64,000 bases of DNA from Lineus longissimus (taxonomy: Eukaryota; Nemertea; Pilidiophora; Heteronemertea; Lineidae): positions 7,376,001 through 7,440,000 of the forward strand of contig NC_088317.1 of assembly GCF_910592395.1 (NCBI RefSeq), given 5' to 3'. The number at the start of each line of letters is the position of its first letter. Position 1 is the stretch's first letter. Below, in pieces: positions 50,411 through 60,579 of the stretch. The position numbers and the translations under genes were made by a program. The notes below the pieces were generated by a model. The model saw only the letters and a program-made list of their open reading frames with translations, ran no database searches and had not been told where the DNA came from.

Positions 50411-51089
50411 GTTCCATGACACATTACGATGTCTACTCCCTGGGAGTATTCAGCCGTACGAAACCGTACAGGTTGAAAAGGCTATTATTCCTATGACCTA
50501 CCATAATTTTTCAAGGGAATTGAAGAATCACTATATACGGTTTGCTACTGTGGTCAATAAGGAATATACAGCACAGGACTTGATCGTTATTCCCAACGGA
50601 TTTTATACACCAGCGACCTACAATAAAGCAGTACAGGAAGCGCTGAGTGAAAAAGGACATGCTGATAAATTTGACCTAACTTATGTGCCCAGTGAAGGTA
50701 AAATAAAAATTAAAGTTAAGCCACCATTTGGTGTAATTCTCCATAAAGAACTAGGTGAGATATTCGGAATGACTAATACAGAGACTACCTTCATAAGCTC
50801 AGAAATTACTGGTAATAAACCTTGTAAATTTTTACCACATCATGAATACAGAGTTTCATGTAGTATCGTTGATACAAGAAAAAATTTAGTAAATGGAAAG
50901 CGTAGTGATCTTATTACTACATTTGTCCCCAAAGGTAAATATTATGGAGATATGCATGAATATACCTCCCTGCAAAAAGTAAAGATCGCGCAGCACGATC
51001 ATACTAGTATTGAACTACAGGTCAAAGATCAGAATGGTGAGACTATTGAATTTTTAACTCCGGTTTCAATTGATTTACGGTTAGAATAA
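50400..51089 (+). CDS. Penton-like minor capsid protein (outer)
   Basis: A 229-residue protein with the strand pattern of single-jelly-roll penton proteins. Features are an early VQVEKAIIPMTYHNF, IPNGFYTPATYNKAV, ELGEIFGMTNTE, and a final IELQVKDQNGETIEFL. The homologue is the 255-residue protein at 29008-29775. The start TAAAATAAATG lies inside the end of the previous gene. It directly abuts the next start (stop TAA followed by ATG), so these late-type genes are tightly packed. Confidence 0.7.
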   Translation: MNIRFHDTLRCLLPGSIQPYETVQVEKAIIPMTYHNFSRELKNHYIRFATVVNKEYTAQDLIVIPNGFYTPATYNKAVQEALSEKGHADKFDLTYVPSEGKIKIKVKPPFGVILHKELGEIFGMTNTETTFISSEITGNKPCKFLPHHEYRVSCSIVDTRKNLVNGKRSDLITTFVPKGKYYGDMHEYTSLQKVKIAQHDHTSIELQVKDQNGETIEFLTPVSIDLRLE

Positions 51090-51503
51090 ATGGATGATGT
51101 TGATGGTGTGGAAGAATTTAGGCTTGAGAAAATTAAAGATAAAATTACAGAATTAGAGGTTAACATTGGGGAAAGAAAAAAACTGTCAAAAAAATATAAA
51201 AAAGCTAGTCAAATCTTGCACGGTTGTGAAATTGGTATGTATATCACCAGTGTCACAGTGGCATCAATTGGAGCGGCGACTGTGATTGGAAATGTAGTCA
51301 GCATTTCAATTTCTGCTATCTGTACAGTGTTAGGCTTGGTTGGAAAAATTGTAGTTCATCAGTTGAGGAAAAAAGAGAAAAAACATTTAGATATTTTAAC
51401 CAAGAAAAAAGCATGCTTGATAAATGTCAATAGTTTACTTTCCAGAGTCATTGACAATGGAACTATTACTGCGAGCGAATTTGAGCTCATCATTACATCC
51501 TAG
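51090..51503 (+). CDS. Conserved two-helix membrane protein
   Basis: A 137-residue homologue of the inner protein at 33661-34320. It has an N-terminal charged helix (KITELEVNIGERKKLSKKYKKAS), then a long hydrophobic hairpin (about residues 45-88), then HQLRKKEKKHLDILTKKKACLINVNS and ITASEFELII. The ASEF at the end is encoded by a GCGAGCGAA motif. The ATG follows the preceding stop directly (AGAATAAATG). Probably a membrane or virion protein. Confidence 0.65.
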   Translation: MDDVDGVEEFRLEKIKDKITELEVNIGERKKLSKKYKKASQILHGCEIGMYITSVTVASIGAATVIGNVVSISISAICTVLGLVGKIVVHQLRKKEKKHLDILTKKKACLINVNSLLSRVIDNGTITASEFELIITS

Positions 51504-51749
51504 AAAAATATTATTTCTTATAAATAAAGGACAGGAACACAAGTATGCGCTGTGGATTGACAGAAGATAACAAGCGGGTGAAAGGTGTTGTCACACTCCA
51601 GTTTGACTTAATTCAATAATTAAATGATAAATTTAGCTTCTAACTTGAAGCAGGGCTTATCGCATCCAAAGTATCCGAAATGACATGACTTTCATCTGAG
51701 ATAATCAGTTTGGGCTAATTTAGCAAGTCAGACAAGAGTAGTGTGGATG
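51504..51749 (+). other. Degenerate region with a scrambled capsid-gene remnant
   Basis: At about 51538-51600 short blocks match the end of the capsid gene in order. They are CACAAGTATGCG then TGTGGATTGAC, then AGAAGATAAC, AAGCG(G)GTGA(A)AGGT, and GTCACACTCCA from the start of the ATPase gene. The stretches between them are missing. It looks like a deleted extra copy of the capsid/ATPase junction. It starts after TTATAAATAAAG, a decayed start motif. The rest has no gene I can support. Confidence 0.5.
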
Positions 51750-51781
51750 TAATTTTATAGGCTTAAGGGCTTATAAAATTA
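51750..51781. terminator. Perfect hairpin TAATTTTATA/TATAAAATTA
   Basis: Arms at 51750-51759 and 51772-51781. The right arm carries the stop codon of the minus-strand 95-residue gene. The left arm begins with a TAA that would have ended a plus-strand gene now lost. Same design as 46231-46265. Confidence 0.65.
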
Positions 51782-52066
51782 TTCCACCAAGTCAAAACCG
51801 TAGTAATACCTACCATTGATTGACTCTTTCATACCTGTGGACCGTATATACTTATGAGCAGGTGTGAGTTGTCGCTTAATGATACTCGTAGGCCACACGT
51901 TGACAATGACACCTTTCGAATCTTCCAACGTGAGTAACATTGACTCACCGACTTTCAATTCGTTGATTTTATACCATACGTTCAACGGGAGCTCTTTCCA
52001 TTTTAGATAATCTGTCGAACGTGTGATACGTTGTTCAAGTTGTTCGTTTGAGGGGAAGGGCATCAT
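51779..52066 (-). CDS. Small protein, possibly OB-fold-like
   Basis: A 95-residue protein starting at TATAATATAAATG. The pattern LKWKELPLNVWYKINELKVG, then SMLLTLEDSKGVIVNVWP, then IIKRQL gives alternating strands like a short OB-fold nucleic-acid-binding protein. This is judged by eye only. No Cys or membrane segment. It reads inward from the right end of the outer element. No inner counterpart was found. Confidence 0.5.
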   Translation of the reverse strand: MMPFPSNEQLEQRITRSTDYLKWKELPLNVWYKINELKVGESMLLTLEDSKGVIVNVWPTSIIKRQLTPAHKYIRSTGMKESINGRYYYGFDLVE

Positions 52067-52360
52067 TTATATTATACAATATAATATTTTTTCATTAAGT
52101 TCACGTTTGGAAAGGGTATTCCCCTGTTTTAAGTTTCGGTTTTGTAGAAGTTGTGTACTTTTGTACAATTGTGTAAAGCGAGCGGTTTGTACTTTTGAAA
52201 AATTCTACAAAAGCGAGAGTGGTTTGTAAAATAATTTAATTTGACCACGTTTTACCAGATGTTCGTTCTCCAAAACTGGAGAACGGGTTGACTGGTGTTT
52301 TGACTGAGAGAAAATGTGTTGACTGATGTTTGACCATATGTTCGTTCTCCAATTTTGGAG
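52067..52360. promoter_or_regulatory. Right sub-terminal region of the outer Polinton
   Basis: It contains two strong palindromes, GTTCTCCAAAACTGGAGAAC (52265-52284) and GTTCTCCAATTTTGGAGAAC (52344-52363, running 3 bases into the terminal repeat). It also has AAGCGAGCGG motifs, GTACTTTTG repeats and several TTGACTG motifs as in the terminal repeat. It may be a replication or packaging signal; no gene seen. Confidence 0.5.
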
Positions 52361-52580
52361 AACGGGTTTAACTGGGATTTGACTGGATAAAAAATTATTG
52401 AAAATTATCGAAATGAAGAAAATCGTGAAACGTGTTGACTAGGATTTGACTGGGTTTTGTTTGACTATGATTTAACTGGAATAATTGAACAGCGAGCGAA
52501 GCGAGCGGTTGACTGACATTTGACTGAAGGGGATGTCAGTCAAATGTGGTCTGAGTCAGAACTCTCACTTTTCCCCTACT
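52361..52580 (-). repeat. Outer Polinton right terminal inverted repeat
   Basis: The reverse complement of 16649-16868, 220 bp with two differences noted. It ends TCCCCTACT against the target duplication CGTTTC (52581-52586). Confidence 0.95.
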
Positions 52581-52586
52581 CGTTTC

Positions 52587-53249
52587 GAGAAAAATATTTT
52601 ATTTTGAGATTTCAATAAACCTTTTGAACGAATTCCACATGGGCCGTGGTGGGATCCGAAGACACCTTAAGGAGGAATGTGTGTTTTTATGGGGTACCAT
52701 TGGTTTTGCAAGATCTTCTGGTTTTTTCTAAAGAATAATCAATATTCGCTAGCAGGCTTTTTATGCTTCCAGGTATGAAGAGGGTTCCATGTTCCTCAGG
52801 TTCTTTGTTCATCAGTCTGGTGTTCCTCAAGAGTCAAGTGTCTTCAAGTCTCTTGGCCTGCAAAAACCCTTTCCAACCAATTTTTTATGCATTAACCATT
52901 CGGCAACATGTTGGTGGGGGAAAACCTGATCCCTGACCCCTTGAATTGGTTGCCCAGGTAGGCTACGACCACAAGCAATTGTCTCAAGGAAGCCACCAGT
53001 ACGACCTCTTGGTAGTCTTGCCAATATCATGCCAGTGAAAAGGAAGGGTAATGATGGTTGAGGGTTGCAGTTAGGGTACCATCGAAGGAGTACCTCTTCC
53101 TCGCTCTGGGTTAAACGTGTCAAAGGACTGCACCATCATGAAGGTTTGGAGGTTCCATCCACTCAAGCGCCCCAGGGCAAGCAGCTCAGAAGGACTTATT
53201 GAGAGGCCAATAGGGGGGTTGAGGGGCCTTTCCCCCAATGCACTAGCTA
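52587..53249. other. Non-coding flank, nothing recognised
   Basis: Host-side DNA right of the outer Polinton. No supported gene or repeat. Confidence 0.35.
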
Positions 53250-55060
53250 AAACATGTCAGAAGGACGGGGGTGGGGGGGGGGGGGTTGGGGGCTCTCCAT
53301 GTCGACAGTTGCGTGAGTTCAATAGAGCTTGCACTTTACATTAGAATCTGCCAGAGTGCCAGACTATCTAGTCCGGACACCTTTCGGGGGGGGGGCATTT
53401 TCCATTTCTTTACCGGCTATTAATGATGATGGAGTTGAGTTACTGCTAAAGAGATACACGGAGAAGACTGTCTATCAAAACAAAGAAATTGGCGGAAGGA
53501 GCTATAGCAGGTTCCCAACCAGGGGGTTTGGGGGGTCTCCCCCCATTAACCTAAAGGCGCTGCGCGCTTACTAGGGCACTGCACTGATAATATTAAGCGT
53601 CGCATTGGCTCCTACCTCTGTTTACCTTCCAAATGGCAATATTGCCAATTGGGCCGGACAATCAGGGAAAACCCCGCTATAGATCCATGCACTTGATTGG
53701 GAACAACGTTTACGAAGACGTCGTGTCTCGTCACGTTACAGTAATGTAAAAATGCAGGGTAGTATGTAAACACTGAAACGTTTCAAAAGAAACAGGTCAA
53801 ACGAAACGAGTCAAATAAATGGTCAAAACGTGAAATTGAAAATGCACTATGTGGATATGTCGTTTTTCAAGGCTTTGTTTTGTATTTTTACCGCATAAAA
53901 GCCACAGAAATTCAAACAGAAAGCGATTAATTATAAATAAATTTACCACAGTCCGTTCAGCTCTTTCACAATTTAGATAAACCGGTATTTCCCCACGTAA
54001 CCTCGTACCCTGCCCCAATATTTAGCGCTATCGTATACTTTAACGACAATAACGATGATTTATTGGAACACCTTGAATTGAACATGTCCAATTTTGCCTT
54101 GAACTCTTTCGAACTTAGCACTCAGACACGGAGCATCAGCAGATCAGAGGTCATAGCATTATTCATGTTATTCCGCATTTCATCGGGCATTTCCCTGCCC
54201 TAATTGGCCGCCATTATTGCCGAATGTGCTGGATCCACTCATTTCATTATTACAAGATGTTCAAAGCATATATTGATGCGAAACTTTAAGACATGATAAG
54301 GATGGTTCATTCAAACATTTCGATTGTGATTGTTGAATTTAAAACGCCATAACCTTTTGTTATTTCGTGCCCAAAGTGAGTACGAATCTGTGGCCGCGGC
54401 CATTTTCAGTTCAATTACACTGCACGATCGCAATGCATAATGTACAGTGATTCGCCCACATGGAAGCCAATTCGGGCAGAGATAATATTTTGAATATTAA
54501 CTCTGCTTTTGGAGATTGGCACGGGGACGAGGCCGATTTACTTATTGCGCTGAAAATGTGGAATGCCAAGGCGGGTCGCCGTGTTGCAAACAATTTACCA
54601 AATTAATCGCCTAAAAATTGATCCAGACTATCAAAGTGCGCAAACAGAATTATTGTAATCATTATAACAGTTCATGAGTATAATCATTCAGAAGTATTCA
54701 TTTTTATGCCATATTTTTATTTTTGACTCGTTTCGTTTGACCTGTTTCTTTTGAAACGTTTCAGTGTTTACATACTACCAAAAATGCAGGGTGACGCGAC
54801 GACGGCCAACACTACGTTATGTAAACGTTGTTCCCAATCAAGTGCATGGATCTATAGTAGTAATATGTAAAGAGCAAGCTCCAGTGAACTCACACAACTG
54901 TTTGACATGGGGGAGCCCCACAAACCCCCGTCCTTCTGACATATTTAGCCAGTACATTGGGGGATGAGTCCCCCAAACCCCCTCCCCCGTTCTCTGAAAG
55001 TGACAGGTTTTAGCCAGTAGTACATTGAGGGGAAGGCCCCCCCACCCCCCCCCCCCCCCA
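53250..55060. mobile_element. Composite foldback: outer inverted arms around a TA element
   Basis: The outer arms pair through CTATAGATCCATGCACTTGA (about 53680) and its complement near 54855, the block AACAACGTTTAC, and C/G-rich blocks with GTCCTTCTGACA (about 53253-53265 inverted at about 54930). Inside, 53762-54775 has its own inverted ends of about 55 bp, GTATGTAAACACTGAAACGT and its complement, with TA on each side. Runs of G/C (up to about 15) mark both outer arms. No transposase is visible. Confidence 0.65.
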
Positions 55061-57360
55061 TTGGACTCTAAAAATAGAATTCCTTGGAGACGCTGAACAA
55101 GAAGGCCCCATAAAGAAATAGTCCCCGCCCCGGTAGCTGTCTCATATCTGCGGACAGAAGCAGCTCTTTGTGGTGAAATAATAATTGGATTTTCCACCTG
55201 CTAGCCTAGATATTTGTGTATGTTTCTTCACCAGTTAGTTAATAACGAATTTTTGTAGCTGATATATTCTTAATTGTTCTAACGCGTTTTTTTGGATTCG
55301 TTTGGCGCCAAAATCAAGAATGGCAAATTTACGATCTTGACACTAGAGGCGCTGATGTCGTTCCGGAACGGTAGATGCTAAATCGGATAGCAAGGCGGTA
55401 CGGGAACTCCTGCACTCTGACCACGTGACCTACATCAGTCATACCTCGCCTCCAGTGTACATTACTGATCTCCCAAATATAGGCATGCATGCACGTCACG
55501 ACACGCCCACCACACACCCATAATATGGACCAACCAGCGCTCCGCTTACTACGCCACCACACGGGGCCTATTTGAACTACGTAGCGGTGTGATCATACAG
55601 GGTGATACAGAGAAGATTGACTACATCATGCAGTACCGGCTGGCACTTATCCGTAGAAACGTAGATGAAGGTTTATTACCGAAGGTTTTAGCCGGGTTTG
55701 GAGATGAAAAATGTGAATAAATTCCTTCGCTGTGAGCGATTTCGTACATATTCATGTACACATCGAGGGATGTAGAGATATTTTCCTGATGTAACCAGTT
55801 CTAAGCGGACACATTTTTTAGTGATTCCCGTGTGCATGTTTGTCATATCTACTGAGCTTTATCAGAGCATTATATATACAAATGATTCTTCTAATAAAAA
55901 CGTTTTATTTTAGTATATGGAATACAAAACAATCACAAAAGCTTACTTTTGCTTTCATCGAAGAGCAATAATTATATATATGCAAATGGCGGCCCGTCAT
56001 GAATATAAGTTTTTTTTAACGACAACAACACATTTCCAATGCATTCAATGGTGACGTCATCCTCCACAAAAAGGTTGATTCTGGAACTACTGGAAAATTG
56101 CTATCAATAAAGTCAGCTGGGACGAGATTGGCAGTTGGGAGGGTATAAATCGTGGAAGGAACGCGCCCGATTTCACGCGGTACTTGCACAGTGATTTCAC
56201 GGTTTAGTACTGACTATTCCACGGTTTATCACTGGTTACATGGTTTCACTGATTCCAAGCTTTATCAACTGATTTAAAATAGGTTGGCCAGAAAGACATC
56301 AAAATGGAAATTCCAAGTAACAGAACTGATATTTCAACCCAAGTTCAACCCATCCAGCCGAGGCTTGAAAATCATGTAAGATTGGTCTTGTTTCAACGAT
56401 TTCATTTCGCCGGGCATCTGTCAGACCACCCCACCAGGCATGGAAGAATTCCAAAGCCTTTTCTTGCAAGTCCTGTACGGCGACGGGTAGGCGTATTTCA
56501 CGTTGCTGGAGAAACCATTCATGAAGCTCATTTTCAACTTGAGGCCAGCAACCGATATCTTTCGGTTTCACCCTTCTACTTCTTCCTTCATTCCCTTGTT
56601 GTCTTCGTTCCAAGCTTGGTAAGTCCCATTTACTGAACGTGTGGATCGATATTTTGTAGTGGTTCGCGTATTACGTCATGCTGGCCACCGTCCCATTCAA
56701 AAGGGCTGTCTGAAGGTCCTCTAGGTACCGAATTTTCTCCGTGACGGAATAACTCCTTCTTCGCTTCGGAAGAGGTTCATCTGCGTTGTCCATGATGTCG
56801 GTATATGGCAGAAAAAGAGGCCAAGACTGGTTTATAAACTCACCGGGTTATTAAACATAGGCCTACTTAATTCAAAAGATGAAATCGATGTATCTGACAC
56901 TTCTATTCCATGCATAATTTTATGTTGCCTTTTTGGAGTCAGACAAGTACAAACAAGGTTATAAATTCATTAGATTGATTGAATTGCCCTCTGAAAATAA
57001 AACCTCATTCACACTTTCCAAATTTACTTTCATTCATTTTTTTTCAGAAACACCCGTTGAAATCCAGTAATTGGCGTCAGTTTTCCCAGAGATCATTTGA
57101 AGCAAGTTTACATCCTAGTTGGAAATCTACAAGTAGTCATGTAATGTTTAATGCCCATGTCCGCACGGCGCTCCGGACCTCTGACTGGCCATACATGCTA
57201 TATGCACACAATAGCTATAAATTACCATGATCTAGTTAGTACAGGAAGGGGTATGGCCTGAATATATGGAACCCACCATAAAAAGGTGAAACTAGAGTAT
57301 GTACATTGTGCTCCTTGTGTATTACTTCATTCACGGCTATTTATGATGGTAGTATGTCTA
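55061..57360. other. Non-coding stretch, nothing recognised
   Basis: Only short open frames lacking known domains. I could not support any gene or element boundaries. Confidence 0.35.
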
Positions 57361-58352
57361 TAGTGGCGTTTACACCATACGAAAAGTTCTAGACCACCGT
57401 TTTTGTGTTTACACCATTGAAAAATTGATCCGGCTTAGTTTAGAACGCCAATTGCCGTTCTATCTAAAACCGGCAATCATTGGCGGATCAGGACCGCCTT
57501 TTGAGCCGGTGTAAAAGTTTAAAATGTCCTAGGATAAAATGTCCGGGAAAAAGGATTCTATTATGCGCTTCAATCTCTGAGCTATTGACGGTCAGGGTCT
57601 CTATAGAACCATATTGCAGAATACAATAGGGCCGGACACTTTTTCCAGGGGGGACACTTTTTACTTTTACACCGGCTCAGAATTTAGAACGGCATTGCGA
57701 ATGGTGTGGACAGAAAATACCGGTTTGTAACGTTTACTGAGTACGGCTACAGATGGCGCTTTTTGGAACTCTCCTCCTGTGGAGATAGAATCGCACAGCA
57801 CGCTGTCATTTTACGTTATTCCAGAAGTGAGACGAACGTGGCTTCGTCCAGAATCTCCTCTAACTATAACTTCTGGTGTTCCCTGCTTCACCCCCACCAC
57901 AGCAGTATGCAGACAATAGCAACAGCAGAAATATCATATTCCGCTGCCTTCTCTTCCGCACCACGCAGTATTGTGCAAGCATTCTTGCTTGATGAGGTGA
58001 ACTGGTCCTAACACCATCATTTAGCGAGTCAAATCTTCTGTTCCCGCGTCGTAATCTCTTCACAAAATGCAGCAATAATGGCTTTTTAACTTTCATTTTC
58101 TGACATTTCCGTGTTTCCTTTTTTTCTTCTCATCACACAATTTGATCAATTCCACCCCGACCGGGAACAAGGTGCTTGCTATCGCCATCCCGCGGCCACT
58201 TCACAAACTATCATTGATGCTATTTATAACGCCACGGCGAGCTCACCTGCAGCGAGAATAAAATGGTGTGGACAGAAAAGATTTCTAAGCCGGCTTAGAT
58301 TCTGAGCCGGTTTAAAAATGCCGGTCTAAATTGGTAAGGTGTGAACGCGGCT
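57361..58352. mobile_element. Probable degenerate MITE with GCGTTTACACC ends
   Basis: The left end GTGGCGTTTACACCATAC (57362) resembles the complement of the right end (GTAAGGTGTGAACGCGGC, about 58335-58352). Near both ends lie CCGGTCTAAA/TTTAGAAC blocks, and AATGGTGTGGACAGAAAA occurs twice (about 57698 and 58262). No gene inside. Boundaries are approximate. Confidence 0.4.
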
Positions 58353-58697
58353 TATGCTCATATTTTGATGCTTTAATTTTTATGCAACAATTATGGGAAA
58401 AACTGTTGTGCTCATTGTGTACCGTTCTGACTGTAAATATCTTCTTTATTGAGGCAATAAAAATATTTTTTTTTAAATGGTTAGAAAAGACATTGGTATT
58501 ACCACAGGATTTTATTGTTGTTCACATTTATCATAATATTCTGGCTCTTTAGCAATCAAGCGGAGTATGTTGGAAGAATTATCTATCAACTTCGAACAGA
58601 GCTACTGCTGGAAGTTCTCCTGATAATTTGAACCTAACTATCAGACTTCGCTGCTTGCACGTCAACAGAGATTCCATCTAGCCTGGTACACTAGGGT

Positions 58698-59060
58698 GAT
58701 GGCGCCTTGGCCCTGTCGATTGTATCTGCAGCAGATTCGAGTCCTACTCTCTGTACGTGGCGGACAGAAACGATTCGCTGTAAGCTTTATAGTAGTTATG
58801 AGATTGGCATTATATGAGTCTCTGGACAACACCAGGAATAAGACACGCTTCACGCCGAGAAACCGTTCGCGACTGATTCTGGACGGTATCATTTGCTCGC
58901 CTCCGGCTATAAACCCGTCTGGATGTGTTGTAATGGCGCCTTGGCCCTGTCGAGTTTACGGTGGGTTATTCGTATATCTGCGTGTGTGTGCGATGCGTTT
59001 GACCGCGCTGAATAAGACACGCTTCACACCGAGAAACCGTTCGCGACTGATTCTGGTAGG
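58698..59060. repeat. Two ~200-bp direct repeats
   Basis: ATGGCGCCTTGGCCCTGTCG occurs at about 58698 and 58934. AAGACACGCTTCAC followed by CCGAGAAACCGTTCGCGACT occurs at about 58839 and 59012. The spacing differs, so one copy has an indel. It lies directly upstream of the BEL/Pao fragment and may be LTR- or leader-derived. Confidence 0.5.
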
Positions 59061-59072
59061 GCATTGATTTAT

Positions 59073-60571
59073 TGAGTCGAGTGTATCCAACTACATACCT
59101 TCTCCGATGCCTCTGAATCTGGATTTGGTGCTGTCGCCTACTTGCGCTATGTTTCTGAGAACCACCAAGTTGAATGCTCGTTGTTAGCTGCCAAGACCAG
59201 AGTCGCCCCGCTGAAGCCTGTACTTTCAATCCCCAGACTCGAACTGCAAGGAGCACTCCTAGCCTCCAGATTGGGAACTACACTAATGAAGGAGCTACAC
59301 CTACCGATCACAGCATCCATATACTGGACCGATTCAACTACTGTCCTGAGATACTTGAAAAATGTGACGAAACGCTTCAAGTCCTTTGTCGCTAACAGAA
59401 TCTCAGAGATCCTAGAAACAACCAACTCAGACCAGTGGCGATACATCCCAACTCATCTGAACCCTGCAGATTGCTGCTGACGCGGTATGAAGGCTGCAGC
59501 ATTGTGCGCAGATGAGCAGTGGAAAACAGGCCCAACGTTTCTGAGACAAGAAGAAGATACCTGGCCTCGACTAGATGACCACAGTCCATTGAAAGATGTA
59601 GCTGCTAATGATCCGGAGGTGAAGAAAGTCATAAATGCTGTCACAACCAAATCGGTGGAGCAGAATGATGGAAACGGTGTGACGCCGAAGGTCATGGATT
59701 TGACCCCTCTAGTTAATCCATTACACTACTCATCATGGCACAGACTTATCATGAGGACAGCTTGGCTGAATCGGGCAATCTGCAACTTAGTCTCAGTGAT
59801 CCCACGCTTCAAAATGAAACCCATCAGAGATGACACAGTCACAGTAAGCGAATATCAAGGAGCCGTGCAGTTTTGGATCCGTTCAGCCCAACATGAGATG
59901 TTTCCAGATGAAATTGGAGCCTTAGCCAAGCAAGAAGCAGTTGGCGAGAAAAGCCAATTAGCACCACTGACACCATGCTATGATGAAACCCTACAAGTCC
60001 TCAGAGTAGGTGGACGATTGAAAAAGGCCAACATACCAACTGAAGCAAAACACCAGATAATCCTGCCTGATAGCCATGTTGTGACGTCACTTCTGTTCGA
60101 AGACGATCCAAGGCACATTGTGGAGTAGAACATCTAGTTGCAGAAATGAGGCAAACATACTGGCCAATCCGGGCTAGAATCTCTGCGAAAAAAACCATCC
60201 GAAATTGCATGCTGTGCCGATTACATCGAGCTAAGCCATTCGTTCCCAGAATGGCGGATCTGCCAGATTGCCGGCTATCAGTCATATCGGGACCTTTCTA
60301 TCACACCGGTCTAGATTACTTTGGACCTATGATGGTTAAGGTGCGTCGATCATCAGTCAAGAGATGGGGTTGCCTATTCACATGCCTAGGTACCAGAGCT
60401 GTTCACCTGGAACTGACCGAATCGTTGGAGACCGATGATTTCATCCTGTGCTTGCGGCGATTTATTGGTAGAAGGGGCCATCCAAGGTCCATCTATAGCG
60501 ACAATGGCACCCACTTCAAAGGAGCCGATCATGAGCTGAATGGTTTGTTGCTGAATCTACATGTTTTCTAA
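59073..60571 (+). pseudogene. BEL/Pao LTR retrotransposon pol fragment
   Basis: Three frames in order. 59073-59480 is the RNase H-like part (HTFSDASESGFGAVAYLRY, PRLELQGALLASRLG, WTDSTTVLRYLKN). 59487-60128 is the linker and start of integrase (ETLQVLRVGGRLKKANI, KHQIILPDSHVVTSLL). 60146-60571 is the integrase zinc region and catalytic core (NCMLCRLHRAKPF, GLDYFGPMMVKVRR, ELTESLETDDFILCLRRFI, SDNGTHFKGADHEL). This order and wording are typical of BEL/Pao. Stops near 59478 and 60126 and a truncated end make it inactive. No gag, protease or reverse transcriptase part is present. Confidence 0.88.
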
Positions 60572-60579
60572 AATTAGTC

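Larger units (their letters stand above)
16649..52580 (+). mobile_element. Outer Polinton/Maverick, interrupted by a second one
   Basis: A 220-bp inverted repeat bounds the element, starting AG and ending CT as Polintons do. The 6-bp target duplication CGTTTC lies at 16643-16648 and 52581-52586; 6 bp is the family's usual size. The inner element (19,445 bp) and its 6-bp duplication account for more than half of the length, leaving about 16.5 kb. Gene content is HNH protein, polymerase B, integrase, major capsid protein, packaging ATPase, penton-like protein and eight or so small or membrane proteins. Many genes begin at the motif AATAAATG. The polymerase, ATPase and zinc-ribbon genes are broken, so the copy cannot move by itself. 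Confidence 0.95.

Noticed and set aside
16649-52580. A single giant 36-kb Polinton with duplicated gene sets
   Set aside because: The second pair of inverted repeats with its own 6-bp duplication, and the ATPase split exactly at that point, show two elements, one inside the other.
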